Below the pieces are notes generated by a model, which saw only the letters and a list, made by a program, of their open reading frames with translations, was not told the DNA's origin and did no database searches. A program made the translations under genes and the position numbers. DNA of 64,000 nt, taken from Lachnoanaerobaculum gingivalis. GTDB taxonomy: Bacteria > Bacillota > Clostridia > Lachnospirales > Lachnospiraceae. Below are positions 27,400 through 36,999 of this stretch, piece after piece. Numbering within the stretch: the first letter of the stretch is position 1; every line of letters begins with the position of its first letter. The stretch spans positions 372,001 through 436,000 of the forward strand of contig NZ_RRCO01000001.1 of NCBI RefSeq assembly GCF_003862475.1, written 5' to 3'.

Positions 27400-28272
27400 T
27401 CATCCCAACACATACCCATAAAACTCCCTATGCAGCCTTATCATCTCATCCCTTGCCTTCATCGAATGCCGGTACATAAATTTATCTCCGAAACTGCTTT
27501 CAAATAAAAATCTTAGCGCAAAAGCCAATATCTTGACAGGTACTGCTATAAAGACATTAAGTTTCCAAGGTGAAATCTCTCCCAAATCTTTTTTCAAAAA
27601 GATATAATTCCTTTTTAATCTTTTTGCGGTTCTATGCATTATATCTTTTTCAAGTCCTACATTTTTTGCACATCTTGCTTCATAATATGCATCTGCAATA
27701 GGTATTACCATTGCCAAATGACAAAGTTGCCATTTATGCATATCTCTTGTTTCCTGATAGGGGATTTTTGATTTTTTAAATATTTGGGCAAGATATTTGC
27801 TTCTTTTGGTCTTTACACCTGTGATTTCTCCAAATGTTGTTGACTGTATAAATCTTGGAGTAAGTGAAGCATCCAATATATCATCCGTGATGCTGCCCCC
27901 TGCTCCCGGAAATGCCGGAATTATCCTGCCCTTACCTGCTATTTTCTCAAGTTCTTTATAGTCAAAGAAGTTGTTTACCATAGTAACTATACATTTACTT
28001 TTATTTGTTCTTAGTTCCCTCAATGCTTTTTTTAGCTGATTGTTTCTGACTGTCAGAAAAATAAAATCATAAATATCAGTATATGAAAGCTTTGAACATA
28101 GCTTAACTCTCGCCTTTTTGATCCTTTTATTTTCTAAATATAGCAGCCCATTTTCTCTTAGCTTTTCCAATCTGTAACCTCTTGCATAGATACTGACATC
28201 ATAGCCTGCATTGGAAAATAGTACCGCATATAATGAACCTATTACACCTGCCCCATATATTAATATTCTCAT
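27400..28272 (-). CDS. Ketopantoate reductase (PanE/ApbA)-family protein
   Basis: This 290-residue NAD(P)-dependent dehydrogenase has the nucleotide loop MRILIYGAGVIGSLYAVLFSN at the N-terminus, which sets the start at 28272; a GGAGGAG site lies about 15 bp upstream. The catalytic Lys is likely in the HKWQLCHLAMVIP segment near 185. True PanE reduces ketopantoate for coenzyme A. This member is longer and diverged, like uncharacterised ApbA_C proteins, and has no panBC neighbours. The substrate is therefore not assigned. Confidence 0.72.
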   Translation of the reverse strand: MRILIYGAGVIGSLYAVLFSNAGYDVSIYARGYRLEKLRENGLLYLENKRIKKARVKLCSKLSYTDIYDFIFLTVRNNQLKKALRELRTNKSKCIVTMVNNFFDYKELEKIAGKGRIIPAFPGAGGSITDDILDASLTPRFIQSTTFGEITGVKTKRSKYLAQIFKKSKIPYQETRDMHKWQLCHLAMVIPIADAYYEARCAKNVGLEKDIMHRTAKRLKRNYIFLKKDLGEISPWKLNVFIAVPVKILAFALRFLFESSFGDKFMYRHSMKARDEMIRLHREFYGYVLG

Positions 28273-28411
28273 ATTGCTTTGACGTCCTCTCCTCCATAAA
28301 ATATCTGATTCATATGCCATATAATTACTGTTATTCATAGCTCTTTAATTTAAAAATATTTTACCACTAATCTTGCTTGAATAAAATCTAATAAATGGTA
28401 AACCAACGTTA

Positions 28412-28562
28412 GAATGAAATTGTTATAGATCTTGGACTTTCCAAAGGTAATAAGCCGGATATTATTAAAAGATTGCTATATACTTTGTCTTTATCTGTTT
28501 ACCCTAAACAGTATATAAATATACTGCAAATTGAAATTAATAACATATTTTTATCTACATAA
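28412..28562 (+). pseudogene. Unidentified gene fragment beside IS remnant
   Basis: An open stretch of about 49 codons on plus (EIVIDLGLSKGNKPDIIKRL...VYPKQYINILQIEINNIFLS) lacks a start with ribosome binding site. It ends three bases before the IS1182-type remnant. It looks like the truncated end of a coding region, and I do not recognise it. Confidence 0.3.
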
Positions 28563-28565
28563 AAA

Positions 28566-28849
28566 GGGGATGTCGGGAAATAACAGCCGTAAAATGGGTG
28601 GCATAACTCAAAATGAATCATACCACCCTAAGTTTTCACACAAAAAAGATGGCTAACGGTAACCATCTTTCTCCGTTACATGTTATAATGTAACTATGCT
28701 TACAGTTACTTATTATAACGACTTTTTTTGAAATAGGGCAACAAAAATCAACTTTAGCTTCTATGAATATAAACCGTAGCTTCAAGGATTTAGTCCTAAT
28801 CGAGAGATAAGAAAGGGGCCTCACACTAATCACTTAGTGCGACAGCCCC
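28566..28849 (+). mobile_element. Internally deleted IS1182-type remnant
   Basis: The left end GGGGATGTCGGGAAAT differs by one base from the IS1182 terminus at 23364, and the right end closes with GACAGCCCC. Inside is the start of the transposase (MLTVTYYNDFF, then frameshift) and the AAGATGG/CCATCTT hairpin. About 284 bp remain, so it resembles a small non-autonomous derivative. Confidence 0.8.
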
Positions 28850-28890
28850 TAAAAATTATATTTCTATATATATTTATTACTTTCTCTCAG

Positions 28891-30558
28891 CTATAGCTGC
28901 CTGTGCTGCTGTGTCATATCAGAGGAAAGTTCTGTTTGGGTTACTGTATAATTGTTTGTTCTTCCGTCCACTTGCATCTTTAACTCGTCATCTGGAGTTA
29001 AATTCAATTTCCATATAAATCCATCTTGGCATACGATAATTTCCTTTATAAATGCATCAATAACTTCTTCCGGAATATGTCTCGTTGAAAAATTAAAATT
29101 CTGTTCTAAGCCATATTTAAGAATTTCAACTTTGTCCATATATATGTCATCTGATAAACCGGTTTCTCCACCTATTATTTCTAACTGCTTTTTCAGATGT
29201 TGCTGTTCTTTAAGAATTTGTTCACGCTTTTCGTCGTACCTGTCTTTTTCAATTTCTCCAGCCATTCGCATGTCTAAAAGATTGTTATACTTTCGATTCC
29301 ATAGTTCCATTTTATCTTCTAAATCACGCTTACGATCTAACACCTCGTTATCATGTTCGTTTTCATAGCAATTGTCCAGCATTTCGTTCGCAATTGCAAG
29401 GACTCCTTCTCTATCATTCCAAAATTTTTGAAATATTATATCAGCCATAACTTCTAATTTCCATCTTGGAACCATTTTAGTTACACAAATCCCTTCAGTA
29501 CTAAGTCCTTTTCTCTCACGAGTTTTAAATGATCCTGTCCTTATCTGGCTATAACATTGGTATGCATATTGAGGTCCTTCGGACGATTTGTGCCATGTAA
29601 CACGATTGTAGGAACTACCACATTCACATTTCATTTTACGACACCAAACATCTTTGGAGATTTTTTTTCCTCTACAGCCTTTATTATGCACATACTCTGA
29701 CTTGCTACTAAGTATTTGCTGAACTTTTTCAAACTGTTCTTTTGTAACAATTGGGGTATGTCTACCTTCAACAATGACTTTATCAACCTCACCAAAATTA
29801 TTTATTTTTTTCTGTTCTAAAAAATCCGGAACAAATTGCTTACGATAAACTATTGTACCACAATAAAAGGAGTTCCTTAATATTCTGCTGATATTCCCAG
29901 GTTGCCATTTTGTAAGTCCTGTAGCTGTTAAATGTCCTTCTTTTTCCAGTACAAATTGAATTTTTCTAACACCATTTCCATCTAAGTATAAATCAAAAAT
30001 TCTACGCACCGTTCTTGCTTGCAATTCATTAACCACATACTCTTTACCAATTCTGTCATACCCTAGTATATTACCGTTTCCATATAGAACACCATTTTTA
30101 AATGAAATCATTTGTCCTGCTTTTACTCTGACGGATGTTTTCTTACTTTCATTTTGTGCAAGTGTCGCCATAATTGTCAGTCTTAATTCACCATCTTCAT
30201 CATTCATTGTCCATATGTTATCTTCTGTAAAATATACTTCTACACCTTCTCGCCTTAATATACGAGTTTGCTGTAGTGTATCAACTGTATTTCTTGCAAA
30301 CCTAGATACCTCTCTTGTTACAATAAGATCAAATTTATTTTTTGATGCATCTTGCATCATTCTCATAAAATTTTTTCTCTTTTTAACAGAAGTACCTGTT
30401 ATTCCTTCATCTATATAGCGATCATATAGTTCCCACTCAGGATGTTTTTCAAATAAATCATCATAATACTGAATTTGATTACCCAATGCAGAAATTTGAG
30501 CCTCATGCTCAGTCGATACTCTCGCATATATAGCCACTACTCTTTTCTTTACCATCAT
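28891..30558 (-). CDS. Large serine recombinase (integrase of the mobile element)
   Basis: This 555-residue recombinase has the N-terminal resolvase domain with catalytic Ser in AIYARVSTEHEAQ near residue 14, and VTREVSRFARNTVD near 80. The recombinase domain follows (ILGYDRIGKEYVVNELQARTVRRIFDLYLDG). A zinc ribbon (CRKMKCECGSSY...YQCYSQ near 320-355) and a coiled coil (DRKRDLEDKMELWNRKYNNLL) complete it. Such enzymes insert and excise integrative elements between att sites. It is intact and lies leftmost of the genes that look element-borne, with two small genes upstream. attL and attR cannot be located without the empty site. Confidence 0.92.
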   Translation of the reverse strand: MMVKKRVVAIYARVSTEHEAQISALGNQIQYYDDLFEKHPEWELYDRYIDEGITGTSVKKRKNFMRMMQDASKNKFDLIVTREVSRFARNTVDTLQQTRILRREGVEVYFTEDNIWTMNDEDGELRLTIMATLAQNESKKTSVRVKAGQMISFKNGVLYGNGNILGYDRIGKEYVVNELQARTVRRIFDLYLDGNGVRKIQFVLEKEGHLTATGLTKWQPGNISRILRNSFYCGTIVYRKQFVPDFLEQKKINNFGEVDKVIVEGRHTPIVTKEQFEKVQQILSSKSEYVHNKGCRGKKISKDVWCRKMKCECGSSYNRVTWHKSSEGPQYAYQCYSQIRTGSFKTRERKGLSTEGICVTKMVPRWKLEVMADIIFQKFWNDREGVLAIANEMLDNCYENEHDNEVLDRKRDLEDKMELWNRKYNNLLDMRMAGEIEKDRYDEKREQILKEQQHLKKQLEIIGGETGLSDDIYMDKVEILKYGLEQNFNFSTRHIPEEVIDAFIKEIIVCQDGFIWKLNLTPDDELKMQVDGRTNNYTVTQTELSSDMTQQHRQL

Positions 30559-30595
30559 TTCATCTTTTTTGTACTCCTCGTTTTGTTATTTTATA

Positions 30596-30754
30596 TTAAC
30601 ATAATTTACTCTCTTTGGCAATCAATACCTTTCCATACTTTTGTAAGATTTTTCGATAAACCTTTTCTGATATTTCTCTTTTTCTGTATAAATATCTCAT
30701 CAATGCTAAAGCTATAATTGTATTAATCTGTAATTTTGTTATATCGCTTTTCAT
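30596..30754 (-). CDS. Small SHOCT-like protein upstream of recombinase
   Basis: This 52-residue protein (MKSDITKLQINTIIALALMR...) starts at 30754, after AGGAG. It ends in a short amphipathic stretch (KREISEKVYRKILQKYGKV) like the SHOCT-type tails of small proteins that accompany recombinases in Clostridia mobile elements. It lies 37 bp before the recombinase gene and is probably co-transcribed. The function is unknown. Confidence 0.5.
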   Translation of the reverse strand: MKSDITKLQINTIIALALMRYLYRKREISEKVYRKILQKYGKVLIAKESKLC

Positions 30755-30804
30755 AAATCTCCTTGTATTTATATTATAAGTATGTTTACCCTGATTTTTA
30801 AAAT

Positions 30805-30855
30805 TCAAATGTCTTTAAGTTTTCTGACATTAACAGGTGTCTTGGCAGACAACAT
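30805..30855 (-). CDS. Candidate 16-residue peptide with strong ribosome site
   Basis: A short frame, MLSAKTPVNVRKLKDI, is preceded by GGAGGTG eight bases before its ATG. It heads the small-protein/recombinase transcript. It may be a leader peptide or the stub of a longer lost gene. The rest of the 30856-31314 gap holds only a 30-codon frame ending YPPVTSV (near 31020-31110) without a good ribosome site. Confidence 0.3.
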   Translation of the reverse strand: MLSAKTPVNVRKLKDI

Positions 30856-31314
30856 AGGAATTTCACCTCCGCCTCTTTTCAAGATGAGCCGGCTTTCACT
30901 AAAGAAGTATCATTATCCCCATTTACATCATCGCAAATAGGCTGCCACGCCTATTTTTTGTCTTACAAATTTGTCGCTCACTTTCTTCTATCCTTTATAT
31001 TTGCAAATATGTGTTTAAACCGAGGTTACCGGAGGGTACATGGTTATCCCCTCAAATCCTAATCTTCTCAGCAGAAAGGTCTTAGCGTTTGTTGACAGAT
31101 GCTCCATAAATGGTTAATGTCCTGTTTTGGTCTATTTAGCTTTCAAGGTACAAGATTCTTATATTTTCAAAAATATATTCAATTTTCCAAAGGTAAAATT
31201 TCCCCCTCTATATATAAACCTTACGTTCAGATGCTTTTGTTTCCACTTTTTTTATTTTTTTTTTAAATATAGGGAACAAACTGCAAATCCGGTCTGTTCC
31301 CTACTCATTAGTCG

Positions 31315-31713
31315 CTATTTAAGCATCTCTCTTAGCTTTTTTAAAATCTTATTTCTAAAGCTAAAAATCTTCTTAGAAGATACCTGTTGCTCTTTTGCTA
31401 AATCACGGATGGTCATTTTTTTAAAATACAAAGAATCTATTACCTTTAGCTCTTCATCATTTAGCTTTCGCAGTGCCTGATATAGATCCTTGATTCTCAT
31501 TTTAGTTTCAATGATTTTTTCAATATCCACATCTTCATCTACAACAGAATTCAAATCAATCTTGTAATCCTCATACCCGTAAACCTTATGTTTTTTATCT
31601 GATTTATTTAAATAAGCCTCATGATTGACTTGCTTCTTATATGCTTTATATATTTCATCGGATACATATATCTTTTCACCTTTTACATAGATATATTTTC
31701 TATCATCTGTCAT
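31315..31713 (-). CDS. Sigma-70-like regulator of mobile element
   Basis: This 132-residue protein has its start at 31713 (MTDDRKYIYVKGEKIYVSDE), nine bases after AAGGAGG. The C-terminal half (residues ~75-130) is a sigma region 4-like helix-turn-helix: LNDEELKVIDSLYFKKMTIRDLAKEQQVSSKKIFSFRNKIL. Short sigma-like proteins of this design recur in Firmicute integrative elements and control transfer or recombination genes. No anti-sigma gene is adjacent. It lies upstream of the recombinase cluster in the same orientation. Confidence 0.72.
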   Translation of the reverse strand: MTDDRKYIYVKGEKIYVSDEIYKAYKKQVNHEAYLNKSDKKHKVYGYEDYKIDLNSVVDEDVDIEKIIETKMRIKDLYQALRKLNDEELKVIDSLYFKKMTIRDLAKEQQVSSKKIFSFRNKILKKLREMLK

Positions 31714-32342
31714 TTGTGAAATCCTCCTTTTTATCCAAAATTTCAAATCCGATTTTTTGAACAAAAAAAGGAGGACTCCTGCATTTTGGCATGCGAAATC
31801 CTCTATGAAATATAAAATATGGTTTAGATATATGTAATTTAAACACCGGAATAAAACTTATAACAGCAAACTTCTTCTATCCTTAAATTAGACATATCCG
31901 ATTTCCTTTTAGTGCTAAAATGTCCTAATATCAAAATAGTTCCATCAATATTTATCTATCCAAGCCCTATAATATAATTATACAATATTTAATTGATTTA
32001 TGTGAATAGTCCCCGAAGATAGATCTAACTGTCCGGCTTATTTTCCCATTAAGCACGAAGTGAATTTCTCTTTATTTTTCCTTTGACTTATCTCCTTCTC
32101 ATAACTTAACTTCACAGCACGCAACACTAATTTACAGTACCTATGAGACTTATGCATGACTGTCTTTTAATTTATGGAAGAGGATTGCCCCATTAGAGTT
32201 CACCTCCTTCAGTTCTTAGACAAATATATCCCATTTCACCTATATACCATCTAAACACATAAAAAATTTGAATATCTAAAAATCTTAATAAACAAAAACA
32301 CCTAGAAAGTCCCCATACTTTCCAAGTGCTTTTCTAAACTTT
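31714..32342. other. Long non-coding stretch within the mobile element
   Basis: About 630 bp of AT-rich DNA contain no gene that I can support. A 39-codon basic frame on minus (MHKSHRYCKLVLRAVKL..., about 32042-32161) has no close ribosome site. An AAGGAGGTGA site near 32205 leads only into an eight-codon frame. It may hold promoters of the regulator gene. Confidence 0.4.
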
Positions 32343-33131
32343 GGTTCTTTGTCAAATGTTGGGGTGGGTTGATTTTTTCAACCCACTCTTTTTGTGATTT
32401 TTCATAGTTTTATATTACTAATATAAGGGATTTGCTATACATATAGTGATCTGATATTTTTTTGCACAACAAATAAACCTCGTCCCCAGTTCTTTTTAAG
32501 CCATTGCCATTAAAATTCTATTCCTAAAGTATTTAAAGTTTCGTACGCCATAAGATATTCTTTTAAGTACTTTTATCTTATTATTAAAGCCTTCTGTTGG
32601 TCAATTTGAGATATGTCTGTATTTAAGACCATTTAAGATATACGAATAGTTGTTTCTGAATGCTGTTATTGCCGCTTTAAATTCTTTAATACCGGAACTT
32701 TCTACCTCAAGTAGCCATTCTCTTAATAATTGTCTTTGCTTAGAATAAGAGTTCTCTTCAAGTATATTAACAAATAACTCTTTAATAAAATGTGCCTTTC
32801 GTAGATCTTCTGAGTATTCTAACATTAATTCAAGGGCAGATTTGCTATCATTAGGTAGTTTTGATTTTCTCTTAGTAATTAAGCTCTTACTACGTTTGTA
32901 ATACTTCCTAAGGGGAGCAGCCATGTTCTTTTGAATTCTCTTTCTAACGTTTTCAAGAGCCCAGTATACTTGCCTTATGAAGTAATATCTATCAATAACG
33001 ATCTTAGCATTAGGAAAATACACCTTAGCCATATCTATGAACGTTTTATTCATATCACAAGAGAAATATTTAACTTTCATGCGTCTAGACTTATTAAGTG
33101 ATTTAAAATATTCAACCAGACAAGTACTTTT
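32343..33131 (-). pseudogene. ISL3-family transposase remnant
   Basis: The right terminus GGTTCTTTGTCAA is typical of ISL3 elements. The C-terminal half of the transposase is readable on minus: KVKYFSCDMNKTFIDMAKVYFPNAKIVIDRYYF, with the DDE-type Asp residues. A single in-frame TGA after HISN interrupts it. The same frame then continues PTEGFNNKIKVLKRISYGVRNF to a stop at 32496, so GGA to TGA is a simple explanation. The N-terminal half is lost where an IS1634-like fragment begins. Confidence 0.8.
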
Positions 33132-33146
33132 TCTTGATTTTTAGCC

Positions 33147-33383
33147 TTGATTATTTACAGATATCTTGAAAAATTTTTATACCACAAGTATACATGTGAA
33201 GAGATTCTAAAGACCTTAAAGGATTTTAATTTTGCATATGTGAAAGAGCAAGGTTTTATACCGTTATATAAAAGAACGGAGCTTACAGATAAGCTACATG
33301 AGATTTGTCATTTTAATACAGATTTTGAATTTATAACAAAGAGTCAAATGAGAACAATTAAAAAACAAAGTAAGGGAAAATAA
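33147..33383 (+). pseudogene. C-terminal fragment of IS1634-like transposase
   Basis: The 78 codons end an IS1634-type transposase: IYRYLEKFLYHKYTCEEILKTL, then YKRTELTDKLHEICHFNTDFEFITKSQMRTI. They match in order the end of the transposase at 62307 (KLGEQYTCDEIINVL, YTRTALTDALHE). The catalytic domain is absent. It abuts the ISL3 remnant, so one element has inserted in or recombined with the other. Confidence 0.8.
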
Positions 33384-33419
33384 AATACTATTTTTTTAGT
33401 TTCAAAACGAAATGTAAAT

Positions 33420-33457
33420 ACCCTCCAAAGCCAAACATGGGGTTTGAAGGGTGTTTT
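33420..33457. terminator. Terminator between IS remnant and metallophore operon
   Basis: An imperfect stem ACCCTCCAAAGCC / GGGTTTGAAGGGT is followed on plus by GTTTTATATTT and on minus by a T-containing tail. It lies about 85 bp beyond the last operon gene and could end the long leftward transcript. Confidence 0.55.
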
Positions 33458-33541
33458 ATATTTCAAAACTGTCAAAGACGGGATTATTTATAACAGAATA
33501 TAAGGTATTATATTATAAGGCGCTTACACATCTACAAAAAA

Positions 33542-35284
33542 TTATGCATTCATTTTAAACCCCCATTTTTCCGACATCATTTTTGCATTTACAAGATTTC
33601 TATAAAGTCCGCCTTTGTTCATTAACTCATCATGCGTGCCTCTTTGTTCAATTTTCCCTTTATTTAAAACCAATATCTGCTCTGCATTTCTAATTGTCTT
33701 TAATCTATGGGCAATCATAATAACTGTTTTATTTTCTGTCAGGCTCTCAATAGCAAGTCTTAGTTTATCTTCATTTTCAGGATCAATATTTGCTGTAGCT
33801 TCATCAAAAATTATAATAGGTGCATTTTTCAATATTGCTCTTGCAATAGATATTCTCTGTTTTTCTCCGCCTGAGAGACTTGCACCGCCTTCACCTACAA
33901 TTGTTTTGTATCCATTTGGAAGTTTACTAATAAACTCATGACACTGTGCTTTCTTTGATGCAGCAATTACAGCTTCTAAATTCACATCTGGTTGTCCAAA
34001 CTTAATATTATTTTCTATAGTATCTTCAAATAAATACACTTTTTGAAACACCATTGAAATATTTGACATTAAATCATTGATTGTGTAATTTTTAATACTT
34101 TTATTGCCAATTAGAATTTGACCTTCATCAACATCCCAAAATCTTGCAATCAAATTACAAATGCTAGTTTTTCCTGAACCACTAGGTCCGACTATGGCTG
34201 TCATTTCCTTTTCTTTAATCAAACAGTTAATGTCCTCTAATACTTTTTTACCATCATAAGAAAAATTGACATGCTTAATCTCAATATTATGATTTAACAT
34301 AATAGAGCTAACATCTGCCTCATTCATATTTGGCATTTGAGTAACATATTCATATGAATCAATGGCATTTTCTGCAATTCGCAAAATAGCCATATTAGAC
34401 CCTGCTCCAATTAATCCATCAAATATCGTAAAACTTGCTATCATTAGCATCACTGCATCTGTAATTATCAAATTACCAGAAATATTAAATCTAATACTTA
34501 CAAATAGCATTGCAACTATTGTTAAACCTATTACAATTCTTTGAACCACAGTATAAGGAATAATCATCTTCTCAAGTGCCAATGTAGTCTTATAGCTATT
34601 ATCTATTGCATCATTTAAATTTTCATTATTTTCTCCTCCTAAGTTATATGATTTGATAACTTGCATTCCTTGAATAGTAGATAGTACATTCTTAGTTAAA
34701 CATGTTTGAATATTAGCCATATCCGCAGCATTTTTTCTTGAACGTTTTTCCATTAAAGACGTAACCATCAAAAAAACTGTCATACCTACTAATGCTGTTA
34801 GACCTATGTGGATATTAATTAGAAATATAACTAAAACAAACACACAAGTATTTAAAAAGCCGCCTAGAACATTGACAAGCAATACTGGAATCCAAGATTC
34901 AATTTGAGTGAGGTTTGTGGTTGCTAAACTAGTCAGTTTACCTAAACTAAAACTATTAAAAAATCCCATAGGAACTTTTTTTATTTTTTCACCCAATTCA
35001 ATTCTTTTATCAGCTGCCATAAAATAGCCTGCATGAGTTTGTTTCATTTGAGAAATGTTTTGTGTTACAATTTTTCCCAATAAACTAATCATTAATATCA
35101 CAAATGCTATGATAATATTTTTTGTTGAAATCTGGCTAATAAACAAGTATTCTAACATATAATAAATTGCCACAAATTGAAAAGAGTTAAATATAGCATG
35201 AAAAAATGCTGCAATTATAGACTTTTTTAAATTACCTTTTTCCTCCCCGGAGAAAAGCCAAATTTTTCTAAATACATTTATCAT
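33542..35284 (-). CDS. ABC transporter (YbtQ/IrtB-like half-transporter)
   Basis: This 580-residue half-transporter has six membrane helices in residues ~15-300 (exporter fold) and then an ATPase. Walker A is GPSGSGKTSICNLI near 365, the signature LSGGEKQRISIARAIL near 470, Walker B IIIFDEATANID near 495 and the switch His in IAHRLKT near 525. YbtP/YbtQ and IrtA/IrtB share this exporter fold yet import iron-siderophore complexes. It overlaps the previous half-transporter gene by 4 bp, so the two are almost certainly a heterodimer. Position at the end of the metallophore operon supports uptake. Confidence 0.87.
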   Translation of the reverse strand: MINVFRKIWLFSGEEKGNLKKSIIAAFFHAIFNSFQFVAIYYMLEYLFISQISTKNIIIAFVILMISLLGKIVTQNISQMKQTHAGYFMAADKRIELGEKIKKVPMGFFNSFSLGKLTSLATTNLTQIESWIPVLLVNVLGGFLNTCVFVLVIFLINIHIGLTALVGMTVFLMVTSLMEKRSRKNAADMANIQTCLTKNVLSTIQGMQVIKSYNLGGENNENLNDAIDNSYKTTLALEKMIIPYTVVQRIVIGLTIVAMLFVSIRFNISGNLIITDAVMLMIASFTIFDGLIGAGSNMAILRIAENAIDSYEYVTQMPNMNEADVSSIMLNHNIEIKHVNFSYDGKKVLEDINCLIKEKEMTAIVGPSGSGKTSICNLIARFWDVDEGQILIGNKSIKNYTINDLMSNISMVFQKVYLFEDTIENNIKFGQPDVNLEAVIAASKKAQCHEFISKLPNGYKTIVGEGGASLSGGEKQRISIARAILKNAPIIIFDEATANIDPENEDKLRLAIESLTENKTVIMIAHRLKTIRNAEQILVLNKGKIEQRGTHDELMNKGGLYRNLVNAKMMSEKWGFKMNA

Positions 35285-36999
35285 GCTCTCCCCTCCTTAT
35301 TTGATGCTTTCCACATAGATTGATACATTTCAGAGTTCATAAGTAGTTCTTCATGGGTTCCACTATCTTCGATTCTTCCTTTATTAACAATAAATATTTT
35401 ATCAACATCTTTAATAGTATTCAGTCTGTGAGCAATAATAATTAATGTCTTTCCTTTTACCAATTTTGAAATCGCTCTCTGAATAATAACTTCATTCTCA
35501 GGATCTATATATGATGTTGCCTCATCTAAAATAATGATAGGCGAATCTTTAAGCATGGCTCTAGCAATAGATATTCTCTGTTTTTCTCCGCCTGATAAAT
35601 GTCCGCCACCTTCCCCAATAACAGTATCATATCCATTTGGAAGGTCTTTTATAAATTCATCACATCCTGCCTTAATTGCAATTTGCTCAACCTCACTATC
35701 TGTTGCATTGGGGTTTGCAATCCTAATATTGTCTTTTATAGAAAGATCAAAAAGAAAATTATCTTGTGATACATAGGATATTAACTGAGAAAGTTGGCTT
35801 AATGGGATTGTATTTATATTTATGTCCCCAATTTTAATACAACCACTTTCAACATTCCAAAATCCAGCTAAAAGCTTTGCTATGGTTGATTTTCCACTTC
35901 CGGATTCTCCCACTAGAGCATTGACTGTTCCTTCTTCAAATTTTAAATCCAAATGATTGATTATTTTCTTATCTTCGTCATATGAAAAGTTTACATCTTT
36001 GTATTCAATATCATAATGCTCAATTTTTTGATTGCTTATGCCTTGTTTTAAGGATTTTGAATTTAATACCTTTTCCACTTCACCTGATATAGTACTAATT
36101 CTAGCTAAATCATCTGTATAGTTTAGAGCTTTAAGCAAATTAGAAACTGTAGCAAAAGACAATACAACGATACTTATAAGTGTATCAATTTCTATACTTC
36201 CATTTTTATAAAAAATCATTCCAAACGGTATGACCGTTAATATTCCCATTGGTGACAGAAGTCTACCAACAGAAATTCTATTCATACATCTGCCCATCCA
36301 ATCATAATAAAACTGTGCATTATCTCTAACAACATCACTATATTTTTTATAGGAAGATGTGCCTTGATTAAATGCTTTAATAACTTCTATCCCTCCGATA
36401 TACTCTACCAAAGCATTGTTCATTTTTTGTCCTAACAAAACAGATTCTTTATAGCTTTTCATGTACTCTTTATTCATTACAGACTTCATGACGCCCATTC
36501 CAATAATAAATGGTAGTAGCGACAATATACCTAGACGCCAATCCAATATAAGCATATATACAATAAGCAACATTGGTCCGATTATATTTGCTGTCATTTC
36601 AGGTAATATATGAGATAATGTAGTTTCCATACTGTCAACTTTATCCACAATAATGTCTTTAAAGGTACCAGAGCTAACGCTTGTAATATCCCCTAAAGGC
36701 ATTTCAAATAATTTCTCTGAAATTTCCTTTCTGATCTCTCTTAATGACCGAAAAGTCGCAGTATGAGAAATAGTTGTTGATATACCTGCCGATATTTCTT
36801 TTATTAAAAATAACCCAACTATTATCAATAATTGCTTCAAATAGAAGCTCCAATCTGAATTATTGCTAATTAACTCAGCAATAATTCTTGCAAGAAATAT
36901 ATACGATATTAGACTGGCTAATACACCTAAAATTGCGAACAGTATAGAAAAGGAAAATTGGCTTAAATTTATTCTTACATATTTTTTAATTATGCTCAT
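35281..36999 (-). CDS. ABC transporter (YbtP/IrtA-like half-transporter)
   Basis: This 572-residue partner of the next gene has six membrane helices (residues ~15-300), Walker A GESGSGKSTIAKLL near 360, signature LSGGEKQRISIARAML near 465, and Walker B IIILDEATSYID near 490. No siderophore-interacting reductase domain is fused at the N-terminus, unlike IrtA. It overlaps its neighbours by 4 bp on each side. Export of the product by this pair instead of import cannot be excluded. Confidence 0.87.
   Translation of the reverse strand: MSIIKKYVRINLSQFSFSILFAILGVLASLISYIFLARIIAELISNNSDWSFYLKQLLIIVGLFLIKEISAGISTTISHTATFRSLREIRKEISEKLFEMPLGDITSVSSGTFKDIIVDKVDSMETTLSHILPEMTANIIGPMLLIVYMLILDWRLGILSLLPFIIGMGVMKSVMNKEYMKSYKESVLLGQKMNNALVEYIGGIEVIKAFNQGTSSYKKYSDVVRDNAQFYYDWMGRCMNRISVGRLLSPMGILTVIPFGMIFYKNGSIEIDTLISIVVLSFATVSNLLKALNYTDDLARISTISGEVEKVLNSKSLKQGISNQKIEHYDIEYKDVNFSYDEDKKIINHLDLKFEEGTVNALVGESGSGKSTIAKLLAGFWNVESGCIKIGDININTIPLSQLSQLISYVSQDNFLFDLSIKDNIRIANPNATDSEVEQIAIKAGCDEFIKDLPNGYDTVIGEGGGHLSGGEKQRISIARAMLKDSPIIILDEATSYIDPENEVIIQRAISKLVKGKTLIIIAHRLNTIKDVDKIFIVNKGRIEDSGTHEELLMNSEMYQSMWKASNKEGRA

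Noticed and set aside
28952-29368. 138-codon open frame on plus opposite the serine recombinase
   Set aside because: It is a shadow of the recombinase coiled-coil region, with Ser-rich composition and no ribosome site.
31020-31110. 30-codon frame ending YPPVTSV as a gene
   Set aside because: No adequate ribosome site and no recognisable similarity; kept only as a remark in a neighbouring entry.
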